From Oscillospiraceae bacterium (GTDB lineage: Bacteria > Bacillota > Clostridia > Lachnospirales > Lachnospiraceae): a stretch of 64,000 nt of DNA. A program made the position numbers and the translations under genes. The stretch is taken from the NCBI GenBank assembly GCA_021771715.1, contig JAETOO010000005.1:1-64000 (forward strand), written 5' to 3'. Below the pieces are notes generated by a model, which was not told the origin of the DNA, ran no database searches, and was given only the letters and a program-made list of their open reading frames with translations. Below, in pieces: positions 8,533 through 18,950 of the stretch (position 1 is the stretch's first letter; each line of letters opens with the position of its first letter).

Positions 8533-9705
8533 ATGGACCTTATTGTGAAAAACGCTGCAGAAATTCGCAAGAACAACAAGAAAAAAATTTTGAGTTACAT
8601 ACAGACGCATGACTGTGTCTCGAAAAAGGAAATTGAGAGGAAGACGGATCTGAGCTCGGCGACCGTATCGAATCTGTGCAATCAGCTGGTGCAGGAGGGA
8701 TTTCTGTCGGTAGACTCAAAACAGAAATCGAGCGGCGGGAGAAATGCAAGCCTGTTTACAATCAGGGATAATCACAAATTCTACCTTGCGGTCAGGGTCA
8801 TAGACGAGAGGGAGCTGAATGTCGCCCTGATGTCGTTTGAGAAGGAGATTCTGCACTCGTTTGATGTGACGATTCAGGAGGAGGGTGTGGAGGCATTCAT
8901 TGATTCCTGCCTCTGCGGCATAAGGAAGTGCGTGGAGGCAGAACAGGATGCGACCGGCGGGATTCTCGGTGTGGGAATCGCGCTGCCGGGTATCATGGAG
9001 AATGAAAAAGAGTGCCTGATCAACTCCACGATTCCCTATCTGGAAAGCCAACCGGTGCTCCAGAAGCTGCAGGAGCGCCTCTCCGGATTTTCCGTGACGG
9101 GGGCAAATGAATCCAATATCCTGGCGCTGGCGCTGGCAAAGCGCGATTACAATGACCTGACTCTGCAGGACACGATCTATCTGCATGTGGATGAGGGCCT
9201 GGGGATCGGTGTGATCTGCAACGGACGTCTGCTGCTCGGCAGCCACAACAGGGGCGGTGAGATCAATCACATGCCGATCGGCGAGCGAGGCCGCCTCTGC
9301 AGCTGCGGGCAGCGCGGCTGCGTCGAGACCGAACTCTCGATCGGGGGCATTCTGCTTGATTACAGCGAGCTGACGGGCAGAACCTCATCCTGGGAAGCGT
9401 TCTGCCAGGCCGTCAGGGAAAAAGACGGGAACGCGTGCAGAATTCTGGAGGAAAAGGGAAGGATTCTCGGAAAACTGATTTCGATCCTGGATTCCGTCTT
9501 TGACCCGTGCAGCTTTTATCTGGGAGGACAGGCAGTAGATCTCTTCTCAGAGTTATCGGTCTATATTGATTTGGAGTATCAAAAACGATTTCGCTTAGAC
9601 AAATCGCCGCAGATGGCAGTCTTTCCCTGCTATGAGTACAACGAACTGCTGTTGAAGGGCTGCGCGGATCTGGTGTTTGACGAGTTTGCGCTGAGTGAAA
9701 ACTAG
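8533..9705 (+). CDS. ROK-family transcriptional regulator (NagC/XylR type)
   Basis: A 390-residue sugar-responsive repressor candidate. Residues about 10-65 form a winged helix-turn-helix (KKEIERKTDLSSATVSNLCNQL). Residues about 80-390 form a ROK sugar-kinase-like domain with the zinc motif CSCGQRGCVE. Such proteins bind a sugar or sugar phosphate and release operator DNA. It most likely controls the upstream transporter and mannosidase genes. The ATG at 8533 is preferred; an in-frame TTG at 8467 coincides with the -35 box. Confidence 0.87.
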   Translation: MDLIVKNAAEIRKNNKKKILSYIQTHDCVSKKEIERKTDLSSATVSNLCNQLVQEGFLSVDSKQKSSGGRNASLFTIRDNHKFYLAVRVIDERELNVALMSFEKEILHSFDVTIQEEGVEAFIDSCLCGIRKCVEAEQDATGGILGVGIALPGIMENEKECLINSTIPYLESQPVLQKLQERLSGFSVTGANESNILALALAKRDYNDLTLQDTIYLHVDEGLGIGVICNGRLLLGSHNRGGEINHMPIGERGRLCSCGQRGCVETELSIGGILLDYSELTGRTSSWEAFCQAVREKDGNACRILEEKGRILGKLISILDSVFDPCSFYLGGQAVDLFSELSVYIDLEYQKRFRLDKSPQMAVFPCYEYNELLLKGCADLVFDEFALSEN

Positions 9706-9747
9706 AAGTTCAGATGATTATTTTCCCAGTGTGAAACAGATCGGTGA

Positions 9748-11109
<1,362 letters not shown>

Positions 11110-11139
11110 TTCATTTGGCCAACTTTTTCTAAAAAACAG

Positions 11140-11168
11140 TTGAAATATTGCGCGTCCTGTGCTAGACT
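11140..11168 (+). promoter_or_regulatory. Promoter of secG-rnr
   Basis: TTGAAA (11140-11145), a 17-base spacer and TAGACT (11163-11168) with an extended TGC. It lies directly after the enolase stop and about 32 bases before the secG start. Confidence 0.65.
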
Positions 11169-11200
11169 ATGTTTGTTTGACGTAGGAGGTGTGATATACC

Positions 11201-11428
11201 GTGAGAACATTTTTGACAATTATTTTTGTGTTAGTATGTATTGCATTATCCGTGATTGTTCTGGCTCAGCAGGGCGAGGATGCGGGCCTCGGAGCGATCG
11301 GAGGTATCGGGGATACTTACTGGAGCAAGAACAAGTCAAGGTCGATGGAAGGAAAGCTGGTTCAGATCACGAAGATTCTTGCTGTCGCATTTATCTTGCT
11401 CGCAGTGATTTTGAATTTGAATTTCTAA
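11201..11428 (+). CDS. secG: Preprotein translocase subunit SecG
   Basis: A 75-residue membrane protein with two hydrophobic helices joined by a short loop, the usual form of SecG, the accessory subunit of the SecYEG channel. The middle segment GEDAGLGAIGG with a following DTYW is typical of clostridial SecG. It starts at GTG behind TAGGAGGTG. The position between eno and rnr is a common arrangement in Lachnospiraceae. Confidence 0.9.
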   Translation: MRTFLTIIFVLVCIALSVIVLAQQGEDAGLGAIGGIGDTYWSKNKSRSMEGKLVQITKILAVAFILLAVILNLNF

Positions 11429-11560
11429 GACATGGAAGACGGAGGACTGATGCGATGGCACCGGTCCTTTTTCTTTCGGGTTTCTTCGCGTTTAACGCCT
11501 GGAATTCGGGATGATGCGCGAGGAAATTCGGCTGATGGAAGAAAAGAAAGAGAGAAGGGT

Positions 11561-13696
11561 ATGACACAGACAGAAGAACAGTTTGAGCGCCGGAAAAAGG
11601 TGATTTCAGATATGCTTCATGACAAGCAGTATGTGCCGATGAAGCTGAAAGAGATGGCGATGCTGCTGCAGGTCCCGAAGGAGAACCGCGATGAGCTGAA
11701 GGCGGTGCTGGACGCGCTGATTCTGGAAGGAAAGGCGGAGGTCAGCACAAAGGGCAAGTACCGGAAGGCGGACGCAAAGACGGTGACTGGCACATTCATC
11801 GCGCACCCGCGCGGCTTTGGCTTTGTGGAGGTCGAGGGGCGCGAGGAGGATCTGTTTATCCCGGAGGAGCACACGGGCGGGGCGCTGCACCACGACACGG
11901 TGCAGGTGCTGCTTCTGGCGCCGTCTGCCGGGAGACGGCAGGAGGGCGCGGTGACGCGGATCCTGGCGCATGAGATCACGAAGGTCGTGGGGACCTTTCA
12001 GAAAAATAAGACGTACGGCTTTGTCGTTCCGGACAATCCGCGGATTACGACCGATATTTTTGTGCCGCAGGAGTGCAGCAAGGGAGCGGTGCAGGGGCAC
12101 AAGGTCATCGTGGAGCTGACCTCGTACGGCGATGAGCACCGTAAGCCGGAGGGGCGGGTGACGGAGATCATCGGCCACATCAACGATCCCGGCACGGATA
12201 TCCTGTCCGTCGTGTACGGCTATGAGCTGCCCAACGAGTTCCCGGACAAGGTGCTGCGCCAGGCGGAGCGGACGCCGGACTCGGTGAGCGAGGCGGACAT
12301 GGCCGGGCGGCGCGACCTGCGCGAGCTGCAGATGGTCACGATCGACGGGGAGGACGCGAAGGACCTGGATGACGCGGTGTCGCTGACCTTTGACGGCACG
12401 CAGTATCACCTTGGCGTGCACATCGCGGACGTGGCGAATTATGTGCAGGAGAAGAGCGCGCTGGACCGTGAGGCGCTGACGCGCGGCACGAGTGTGTATC
12501 TGGCGGACCGCGTGATCCCGATGCTGCCGCACCGGCTGTCGAACGGGATCTGCTCGCTGAATGCCGGCGTCGACCGGCTGGCGATGAGCTGCCTGATGGT
12601 GATTGACCAGAAGGGGGCGATCGTATCGCACGAGGTCGCGGAGACGGTGATCCGCGTAGACCGCCGGATGTCGTACACCGAGGTGAAACGGATCCTCGAG
12701 GATCGGGACGAGCAGCTGAGAAATGAGTGCGCGGCGCTTGTGCCGATGTTGGAGCAGATGCAGGCGCTCTCCGGGATCCTGAGAGAGCGGCGCAGAAAGC
12801 GCGGGGCGATCGACTTTGATTTCCCGGAGGCGAAGGTGATCCTGGACGAGAACGGCGTGCCGCAGGAGATCCATGCCTATGAGCGGAACGTGGCGACGAA
12901 GCTGATTGAGGACTTCATGCTCGCGGCGAATGAGACGATCGCGGAGGAGTTCTTCTGGCAGGAGATTCCGTTCCTCTACCGGTCGCACGAGACGCCGGAT
13001 CCGGAGAAAATACGCGCGCTCATGGCGTTTCTCTCCAATTTCGGCTACGGGATCAAGGGAGGCGGCGAGGTGCACCCGAAGGAGCTGCAGAAGCTTCTGG
13101 TGAGGGCGGCTGACACCCCGGAGGAGAGGATGATCAGCCGGATGACGCTTCGGTCGATGCGCCAGGCGGCCTACACGACGACGTGCACGGGGCACTTTGG
13201 GCTGGCGGCAAAGTATTACTGCCATTTCACCTCCCCGATCCGCCGCTATCCCGACCTGCAGATTCACCGGATCATCAAGGACGTGCTGCGCGGCCGGATG
13301 AATGAGGAGCGCGTCGGCCATTATTCCGAGCTCCTGCCGTCTGTGGCGGAGCACTGCAGCCAGACGGAGCGGCGCGCGGACGAGGCGGAGCGCGAGACCG
13401 TGAAGATGAAAAAGGCAGAGTACATGCTCGGGCATATCGGCGAGGAGTACGACGCGGTGATTTCCGGCATCACTTCGTTTGGCATGTATGCGGAGCTGCC
13501 GAATACGGTCGAGGGCCTGATCCATGTGAGCCGCATGTACGACGACCGCTATTATTATAAGGAAGATTCCTTTGAGCTGTACGGCATCGACAGCGGCCGC
13601 GTGTTCCGCCTGGGAGACACCGTGCATGTGCGCGTCGTGGACGCAGATAAGGAAATGAAGACGGTGGATTTCGAGCTGGCGGAGCGCGGAGAATGA
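11561..13696 (+). CDS. rnr: Ribonuclease R
   Basis: A 711-residue 3'-5' exoribonuclease that degrades structured RNA and works with SmpB/tmRNA in clearing non-stop messages. Domain order: N-terminal helix-turn-helix-like and cold-shock domains (about 1-220), the RNB catalytic domain with the metal-binding IDGEDAKDLDDAVSL near residue 265, and a C-terminal S1 domain (about 625-711) ending in FELAERGE. The ATG at 11561 follows AGAGAAGGG. An in-frame upstream extension reaches back to the secG stop but lacks a ribosome site. The genes smpB and ssrA follow, which fits the shared function. Confidence 0.96.
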   Translation: MTQTEEQFERRKKVISDMLHDKQYVPMKLKEMAMLLQVPKENRDELKAVLDALILEGKAEVSTKGKYRKADAKTVTGTFIAHPRGFGFVEVEGREEDLFIPEEHTGGALHHDTVQVLLLAPSAGRRQEGAVTRILAHEITKVVGTFQKNKTYGFVVPDNPRITTDIFVPQECSKGAVQGHKVIVELTSYGDEHRKPEGRVTEIIGHINDPGTDILSVVYGYELPNEFPDKVLRQAERTPDSVSEADMAGRRDLRELQMVTIDGEDAKDLDDAVSLTFDGTQYHLGVHIADVANYVQEKSALDREALTRGTSVYLADRVIPMLPHRLSNGICSLNAGVDRLAMSCLMVIDQKGAIVSHEVAETVIRVDRRMSYTEVKRILEDRDEQLRNECAALVPMLEQMQALSGILRERRRKRGAIDFDFPEAKVILDENGVPQEIHAYERNVATKLIEDFMLAANETIAEEFFWQEIPFLYRSHETPDPEKIRALMAFLSNFGYGIKGGGEVHPKELQKLLVRAADTPEERMISRMTLRSMRQAAYTTTCTGHFGLAAKYYCHFTSPIRRYPDLQIHRIIKDVLRGRMNEERVGHYSELLPSVAEHCSQTERRADEAERETVKMKKAEYMLGHIGEEYDAVISGITSFGMYAELPNTVEGLIHVSRMYDDRYYYKEDSFELYGIDSGRVFRLGDTVHVRVVDADKEMKTVDFELAERGE

Positions 13697-13710
13697 ACTG
13701 GTATGGTCTG

Positions 13711-13853
13711 CAGTTTGGCGGGAGGCAGAGAACCGCAGCGGACTTGCAGTTTGACAGGAGGCGGAGAAACGCGTTAGGGCTGTAGCTTGGCGGGAGACAG
13801 AGAACTGTAGCAGGCTTGCGGTTCGGTGGGAGGCGGAGAACTGCGGCGGGCTG
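13711..13853 (+). repeat. 36-bp degenerate tandem repeat between rnr and smpB
   Basis: Four units (13711-13746, 13747-13782, 13783-13818, and 13819-13853 which is 35 bases) share the pattern CAGTTTGGCGGGAGGCAGAG followed by a more variable part. The array fills nearly the whole spacer and stops just before the smpB ribosome site. Confidence 0.85.
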
Positions 13854-13889
13854 CAGTTTAGACAGAAACAGGTAAGGAGGGGCGATTCG

Positions 13890-14351
13890 ATGGGAGAATC
13901 GGTAAAACTGGTGGCAAACAACAAAAAGGCGTACCATGACTATTTTATTGAGGATACGTATGAGGCGGGGATCGCGCTGCACGGCACGGAGGTGAAGTCG
14001 CTGCGCATGGGAAAGTGCAGCATCAAGGAGTCGTTTATCCGGGTGGAGAACGGGGAGGTCTTTGTCTACGGGATGCACATCAGCCCGTATGAGAAAGGCA
14101 ATCTGTTCAACAAGGACCCGCTCCGGGTAAAGAAACTGCTGCTGCACCGCGGCGAGATCAACAAGATGCTCGGGAAGATCGCGGAGAAGGGCTACACGCT
14201 CGTGCCGCTGCGCGTCTATTTCAAGGGCAGCCTGGCGAAGGTCGAGATCGGCCTGGCGAAGGGCAAGAAACTGTACGACAAGCGCGCAGACATCGCGAAG
14301 AAGGATCAGCGGCGCGAGGCGGAGCAGGAATTCAAGGTGCGGATGCGGTAG
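13890..14351 (+). CDS. smpB: SsrA-binding protein SmpB
   Basis: A 153-residue tmRNA-binding protein of normal length. It carries tmRNA into stalled ribosomes and mimics an anticodon. Landmarks are [20 protein letters not shown], the GTEVKSLR motif, [25 protein letters not shown] text, and a basic C-terminal tail ([20 protein letters not shown]) that enters the mRNA channel. AGGAGG lies upstream. The ssrA gene follows 139 bases later. Confidence 0.97.
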   Translation: MGESVKLVANNKKAYHDYFIEDTYEAGIALHGTEVKSLRMGKCSIKESFIRVENGEVFVYGMHISPYEKGNLFNKDPLRVKKLLLHRGEINKMLGKIAEKGYTLVPLRVYFKGSLAKVEIGLAKGKKLYDKRADIAKKDQRREAEQEFKVRMR

Positions 14352-14421
14352 TTCGCTGCCGGGCCGTGCAGCGAAAAGTGTTCATAATTTTGTCGCTCAT
14401 AATTTTGTCTGTGCCTACGGC

Positions 14422-14450
14422 TTGACATTTGCAGAGTAAATGCGTATACT
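14422..14450 (+). promoter_or_regulatory. Promoter of the tmRNA gene
   Basis: A consensus TTGACA (14422-14427), 17-base spacer and TATACT (14445-14450). Before it are a hairpin (TTCGCTGC/GCAGCGAA, 14352-14375) and two direct copies of CATAATTTTGTC. Confidence 0.85.
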
Positions 14451-14490
14451 GTAAAAGCAGCAGGCGCACGGCAGTTTGTGCGCGGAAGAA

Positions 14491-14827
14491 GGGCCAGTAA
14501 AGGTTTCGACGGGGGCTGTGAAGCTGGAGAAGCTATCCGCAGGTGATGCGTCAAATCACAAACTTAAAATTAAACGCTGAAGATAATTTAGCATACGCTG
14601 CCTAATGGCAGCTGTCTGACACAGAGCACCTGCACTTTGTGACCCAGGCATCGACGATGCAGGAAACGACATATGTTAAGCTTTGCGCATATGGGCGTAT
14701 CATGAAGCTACTGAAAGCAGGAGGTTGTCCGCCGCCGTCTGCCGGAGGGAATGTCAAATAACGGACTATGATAGTAGAAGGACAGGGGATTGGTTTTCGG
14801 ACACGGGTTCGATTCCCGTCTGGTCCA
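14491..14827 (+). ncRNA. ssrA: Transfer-messenger RNA (tmRNA)
   Basis: The 5' end GGGCCAGTAAAGGTTTCGACG pairs with the 3' end CTGGTCC to form the tRNA-like acceptor stem, and GGTTCGATTCCCGTC gives the T arm. The tag frame is at 14576-14605: GCT GAA GAT AAT TTA GCA TAC GCT GCC TAA, that is AEDNLAYAA then stop. The exact resume codon is inferred. The gene ends in A followed by TGA, so CCA is not encoded and must be added by the CCA enzyme. tmRNA with SmpB rescues ribosomes on broken messages and tags the product for proteolysis. Confidence 0.95.
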
Positions 14828-15109
14828 TGATATGTGCTAAGGAGGGACCCGCGCGAAGCGTGGGAGGATGCCTTAGTACCCCGCAGACGTCCATTCGAAT
14901 CTTTGATTCGAATTTGAATGCGTCTGCTCAACTGTTAATAGTTTCCTCCGCTGGGAGGATTGCGGGAAGATCCTGAAAGGGATCTTCTCTTACTGTGCAG
15001 AAAAAGTGTAAAACCTTGTAAAAAGACACAGAATAGACAAAAGATGCAGGTATGATAGAGGGAGAACAAGGACAGGCATGACCCCGCGGGATGGGAGATC
15101 GGAGGATGG
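14828..15109 (+). other. Hairpin-rich spacer between ssrA and the response regulator
   Basis: No gene seen. It holds a long hairpin at 14883-14927 (GCAGACG/CGTCTGC outside, ATTCGAATC/GATTCGAAT inside), a small CCTCC/GGAGG hairpin at 14945-14958, and GAAGATCC/GGATCTTC at 14966-14987. One or more may terminate ssrA or protect its end, although none has a long T run. Confidence 0.6.
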
Positions 15110-15796
15110 ATGATGGAGCGATTAAAGGTGCTGGTCGTGGACGACGAGAGCAGGATGCGGAAGCTGGTGCGCGACTTTCTTGTGAAGAAGGGGTTCGAGG
15201 TGCTGGAGGCCGGCGACGGAGCCGAGGCGCTCGATGTGTTTTTTGCGGAGAAGGAGATTGCGCTGGTGATCCTGGACGTGATGATGCCGAAGATGGACGG
15301 CTGGCAGGTGTGCCGGGAGATCCGCTCGTACTCGCAGGTGCCGATTATCATGCTGACGGCAAAGAGCGATGAGCGCGACGAGCTGCTTGGCTTCGAGCTC
15401 GGTGTGGACGAGTACATCTCGAAGCCGTTCAGCCCCAAGATTCTGGTTGCGCGCGTCGAGGCGATCCTGCGCCGCACGAGCGGTCTTGCGGCCGACGACG
15501 TGCTGCGCGCAGGCGGCATCGAGATCAACAAGGCGGCGCACGAGGTGACAATCGACGGGAAGGCAGTGGAGCTCAGCTACAAGGAGTTCGAGCTTCTTAC
15601 CTACTTTATGGAAAATCAGGGACTCGCACTCTCGCGCGAGAAGATCCTGAACAGTGTCTGGAATTACGACTACTTTGGCGATGCGCGCACGATTGACACC
15701 CATGTGAAGAAGCTGCGCAGCAAGCTCGGGGCAAAGGGCGATTACATCCGGACGATCTGGGGCATGGGCTACAAATTCGAGGTGGAGAGCGTATGA
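15110..15796 (+). CDS. OmpR-family response regulator
   Basis: A 228-residue two-component regulator. The receiver domain (about 5-120) has the acidic pocket VVDDE, the phosphorylated Asp56 in LDVMMPKMDG, the T in MLTAK and the K in SKPFSP. The C-terminal winged helix (about 130-225) ends in RTIWGMGYKFE, typical of OmpR/PhoB DNA binding. A GGAGG site lies upstream; the start could also be the ATG at 15113. Its stop overlaps the kinase start (ATGA), so the two are one unit. Confidence 0.94.
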   Translation: MMERLKVLVVDDESRMRKLVRDFLVKKGFEVLEAGDGAEALDVFFAEKEIALVILDVMMPKMDGWQVCREIRSYSQVPIIMLTAKSDERDELLGFELGVDEYISKPFSPKILVARVEAILRRTSGLAADDVLRAGGIEINKAAHEVTIDGKAVELSYKEFELLTYFMENQGLALSREKILNSVWNYDYFGDARTIDTHVKKLRSKLGAKGDYIRTIWGMGYKFEVESV

Positions 15797-17616
15797 ATAT
15801 GTCACTGCGCAGACAGCTGACCGTCAGCTTTATCGGCCTGATCACGGCGCTGTTTCTGGCGAATTATCTGGTGAATACGTTTTTCCTGGAAGACTATTAC
15901 TATATGAGGAAAAAAGAGGTGCTCGTGAACGCCTACGATATTCTGAACCGGGACACGCAGAATCCGGCTGAAGATATGGAGGAGCTGACCGGGATCTGTC
16001 TTGCAAACGGTGTCTCGCTGGTGGTCATAGATTCGGACAATTACGTGCGCCTCCGGACGATCTGGACAGGCGAGGATCAGATTCGGCTGATGCGGGCACG
16101 GCTGAACGGGTATCAGATGGGCTTTGACATTGATGACGTGAAGGAGCTTGTGCAGACAGACGAGTACACGATCCAGCGCAGGTACGATGAGGAGGCCGGT
16201 CAGGAGTTCCTCGAGATGTGGGGAATCCTCAGTACAGGCTATTCGTTTCTGATGCGCTTCAGCGTGGAGGGAGTCGCGGAGGATGTCGGTGTCTCAAATG
16301 AATTTGTGAAATACATCTGCCTGACCGGCGTTGTGCTGGCGGCGGTGATCGTCTGGCTGATCTCAAAGCGGGTGACACAGCCATTGCACGAGCTGACCGA
16401 GTTGTCAAAGCGGATGTCGGAGCTGGACTTCGACGTGAAATACACGAGCGGCGGGAGCAATGAGATCGGACAGCTGGGCGCGCATTTCAACCGCATGTCG
16501 GAGAATCTGGAGAAGGCGTACTCCGACCTTTTGACGGCAAACAATGAGCTGCAGAAGGACATCGAGCGCAAGGAGCAGATTGACGATATGCGCAAGGAAT
16601 TTCTGTCGAATGTCTCCCATGAGCTGAAGACGCCGATCGCGCTCATCCAGGGCTATGCCGAGGGGCTGGCAGAGTGTATCAATGACGACGCGGAGAGCCG
16701 GGAGTTTTACTGCGAGGTCATCATGGATGAGGCGGGCAAGATGAACGGCATGGTGCAGAAACTGCTGACGCTCAACCAGCTCGAGTTTGGCAATGACAAG
16801 GTGGTGATGGAGCGCTTTGACCTGGCGGTGCTGCTGAGAAACAAGATCCAGTCGATCTCGATTCTCGCCCAGCAGAAGGAGGCCGTGATTTCCTATCACG
16901 GAGCGGACGTGGCGGCCGTCTGGGGCGATGAGTTCAAGGTCGAAGAGGTGATCACGAACTATCTGAGCAACGCGCTGAATCACGTGAGCGGCAGGCGGCA
17001 GATCGACGTCACGGTGCAGGAGCTTGGGGATGTGGTGCGCGTGTCGGTGTTCAACACAGGCGAGCAGATCCCCGAGCAGGACATCGGACAGATCTGGGAC
17101 AAATTTTATAAGGTGGACAAAGCGCGGACACGGGAGTACGGCGGCAGCGGAGTCGGCCTGTCGATCGTGAAGGCGATCATGGAGGCGCTGCACCAGGAGT
17201 ACGGGGTGCGCAACTGCGAGGAAGGCGTGGAGTTCTGGTTTACGCTGAAGAACGGAAACAATGTCTGCGGGGACGGCGAATCTGTGGGATGGACAGTGAT
17301 GGATAACAGACAGCTACAGGCAGAGGTAGGGCGGACAGTGATGGATAGCGGACAGCTGCCGGCAGGAGCGGGCCGGACGATGGTGAATGACAGACAGCTG
17401 TCGCCGGAAGGTAGCGGTGGGAGCTTGGATCACGGGCAGTCATCAGTCGGGAATGAGAAAATGGATGACAGGCAGTCATCAGTCGGATGCACGGAAATGG
17501 TTCATAGTCAGTCATCAGCCGGATGTTTGAAAACGGATAATGGAAATGCGGGAAGGAATGACAGACAGCTTGAGGACGAGATTCGCGAGGACGCGGTGTG
17601 GCGCCGCCTTGAGTGA
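15793..17616 (+). CDS. Membrane sensor histidine kinase with a repeat-rich C-terminal tail
   Basis: A 607-residue partner of the preceding regulator. It has a transmembrane helix near residues 10-30, an extracellular sensor, a second helix near 175-195 and a HAMP linker. The phosphoacceptor is His276 in NVSHELKTP, followed by an HATPase domain with EVITNYLSNALNH and GGSGVGLSIVK. The normal fold ends near residue 490 (FWFTLKNG). Another ~115 residues follow, made of irregular 12-14-residue repeats (for example MDDRQSSVGCTE). They are polar and unlike any kinase domain. The stimulus is unknown. Confidence 0.92.
   Translation: MNMSLRRQLTVSFIGLITALFLANYLVNTFFLEDYYYMRKKEVLVNAYDILNRDTQNPAEDMEELTGICLANGVSLVVIDSDNYVRLRTIWTGEDQIRLMRARLNGYQMGFDIDDVKELVQTDEYTIQRRYDEEAGQEFLEMWGILSTGYSFLMRFSVEGVAEDVGVSNEFVKYICLTGVVLAAVIVWLISKRVTQPLHELTELSKRMSELDFDVKYTSGGSNEIGQLGAHFNRMSENLEKAYSDLLTANNELQKDIERKEQIDDMRKEFLSNVSHELKTPIALIQGYAEGLAECINDDAESREFYCEVIMDEAGKMNGMVQKLLTLNQLEFGNDKVVMERFDLAVLLRNKIQSISILAQQKEAVISYHGADVAAVWGDEFKVEEVITNYLSNALNHVSGRRQIDVTVQELGDVVRVSVFNTGEQIPEQDIGQIWDKFYKVDKARTREYGGSGVGLSIVKAIMEALHQEYGVRNCEEGVEFWFTLKNGNNVCGDGESVGWTVMDNRQLQAEVGRTVMDSGQLPAGAGRTMVNDRQLSPEGSGGSLDHGQSSVGNEKMDDRQSSVGCTEMVHSQSSAGCLKTDNGNAGRNDRQLEDEIREDAVWRRLE
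17271..17560 (+). repeat. Degenerate 36-42 bp tandem repeats in the kinase tail
   Basis: About seven in-frame units with cores such as ATGGATxACAGxCAG. The later units are about 36 bp and share CAGTCATCAGxCGG. The array lies wholly after the catalytic domain. Confidence 0.7.
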
Positions 17617-17654
17617 GGCGTGGCCCGAACAGAGAATGGAAAAGGGAAGAGAAT

Positions 17655-18932
17655 ATGGGCAAGGTTATTGTGGTAGGAGGCGGCGCTGCGGGCATGATGG
17701 CGGCAGTGTCGGCCGCCGAGTCCGGGCACGAGGTCACTCTGCTCGAGAAAAATGAGAAGCTAGGAAAGAAGGTCTACATCACCGGGAAGGGGCGCTGCAA
17801 CCTCACGAATCACTGTGAGACAGAGGAGCTGCTCGGCGCGGTGTGCACGAACAGGAAATTTCTGTACAGCGCCTTTTACGGTTTTACGAGCGAGGATGCG
17901 ATCCGGTTTTTTGAGGCGTCCGGTATGCGGACGAAGACGGAGCGGGGCGGCCGCGTCTTTCCGGTCTCAGATCACTCCTCCGATGTGATCGCCGCGCTTG
18001 CGTCGCGGCTAAAAAAAGCCGGTGTCCGGGTGCTGCTGCACACGGAGGTCGACCGGATACTGACGGAGGACGGAGGAGACGGCGCTCGCATAGCCCCTGA
18101 CGAGAGAGCTCCGAAGGTGTCAGGCGTGCGCCTCTCGGACGGTTCCTGCATGGCGGCCGATGCTGTGATTGTGGCTACAGGCGGCCTCTCCTACCCGTCG
18201 ACCGGGTCGACCGGGGACGGCTACCGGTTTGCGCGGGAGCTGGGGCACAGTGTGACGGAGCTCTCGCCGTCGCTGGTTCCGATCGAGACGGAGGGCGATC
18301 TGGCTGCGCGGCTGCAGGGACTGTCGCTGCGCAACGTCGAGGTGGCTGTGTTTGACGGCAGGAAGGAGCTCTACCGGGAGTTCGGGGAGATGCTGTTCAC
18401 ACATTACGGTGTGACCGGCCCGCTGATCCTGACCGCGAGCAGCGTGGTCGGGCGGCGGCTTGGGAAGCATCCGCTGCAGCTTCGGATCAATCTGAAGCCG
18501 GCGCTCTCCGAGGAGCAGCTCGACGCGCGGATCCTGCGGGAGTTTGAGGGCGCGAAGAATAAGCAGTTTAAGAATGCGCTCGGCTCGCTGTATCCGTCGA
18601 AGCTGATCCCGGTTATGATCGAGTGCAGCGGGATTCCGGGCGAGAAGCCGGTGCACGATATTTCCCGCGAGGAGCGGAAAAATCTTGTCCGTCTGACGCA
18701 GGAATTTCCGTTGACTTTGACGGCATTGCGAGATTATAATGAAGCTATCGTGACGAGCGGGGGCGTGAGCGTCCGCGAGGTCAACCCGACTACGATGGAG
18801 TCAAGGAAGGTGCGCGATCTGCATTTTGCAGGGGAGGTGCTGGATCTCGACGCCGTAACCGGGGGCTTCAACCTGCAGATCGCCTGGTCGACCGGGTACG
18901 CTGCGGGAAAGGGGATTGCGGAGGATCTTTGA
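17655..18932 (+). CDS. NAD(P)/FAD-dependent oxidoreductase, HI0933/YhiN family
   Basis: A 425-residue flavoprotein. The N-terminal Rossmann FAD motif VVGGGAAGMMAA is followed by a strand ending LLEKNEKLGKKVYITGKGRCNLTN, the hallmark of the HI0933/YhiN family. The C-terminal segment GEVLDLDAVTGGFNLQIAWSTG closes the FAD site. The cellular role of the family is not well established. The ATG at 17655 (ribosome site GGGAAGAG) is preferred over an upstream GTG that overlaps the kinase gene. cmk follows 18 bases later. Confidence 0.9.
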   Translation: MGKVIVVGGGAAGMMAAVSAAESGHEVTLLEKNEKLGKKVYITGKGRCNLTNHCETEELLGAVCTNRKFLYSAFYGFTSEDAIRFFEASGMRTKTERGGRVFPVSDHSSDVIAALASRLKKAGVRVLLHTEVDRILTEDGGDGARIAPDERAPKVSGVRLSDGSCMAADAVIVATGGLSYPSTGSTGDGYRFARELGHSVTELSPSLVPIETEGDLAARLQGLSLRNVEVAVFDGRKELYREFGEMLFTHYGVTGPLILTASSVVGRRLGKHPLQLRINLKPALSEEQLDARILREFEGAKNKQFKNALGSLYPSKLIPVMIECSGIPGEKPVHDISREERKNLVRLTQEFPLTLTALRDYNEAIVTSGGVSVREVNPTTMESRKVRDLHFAGEVLDLDAVTGGFNLQIAWSTGYAAGKGIAEDL

Positions 18933-18950
18933 GGAACAAGGAGGACTGGG

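Noticed and set aside
11606-13924. 772-codon open frame opposite rnr
   Set aside because: Antisense shadow of a high-GC gene, with no family, start site or ribosome site.
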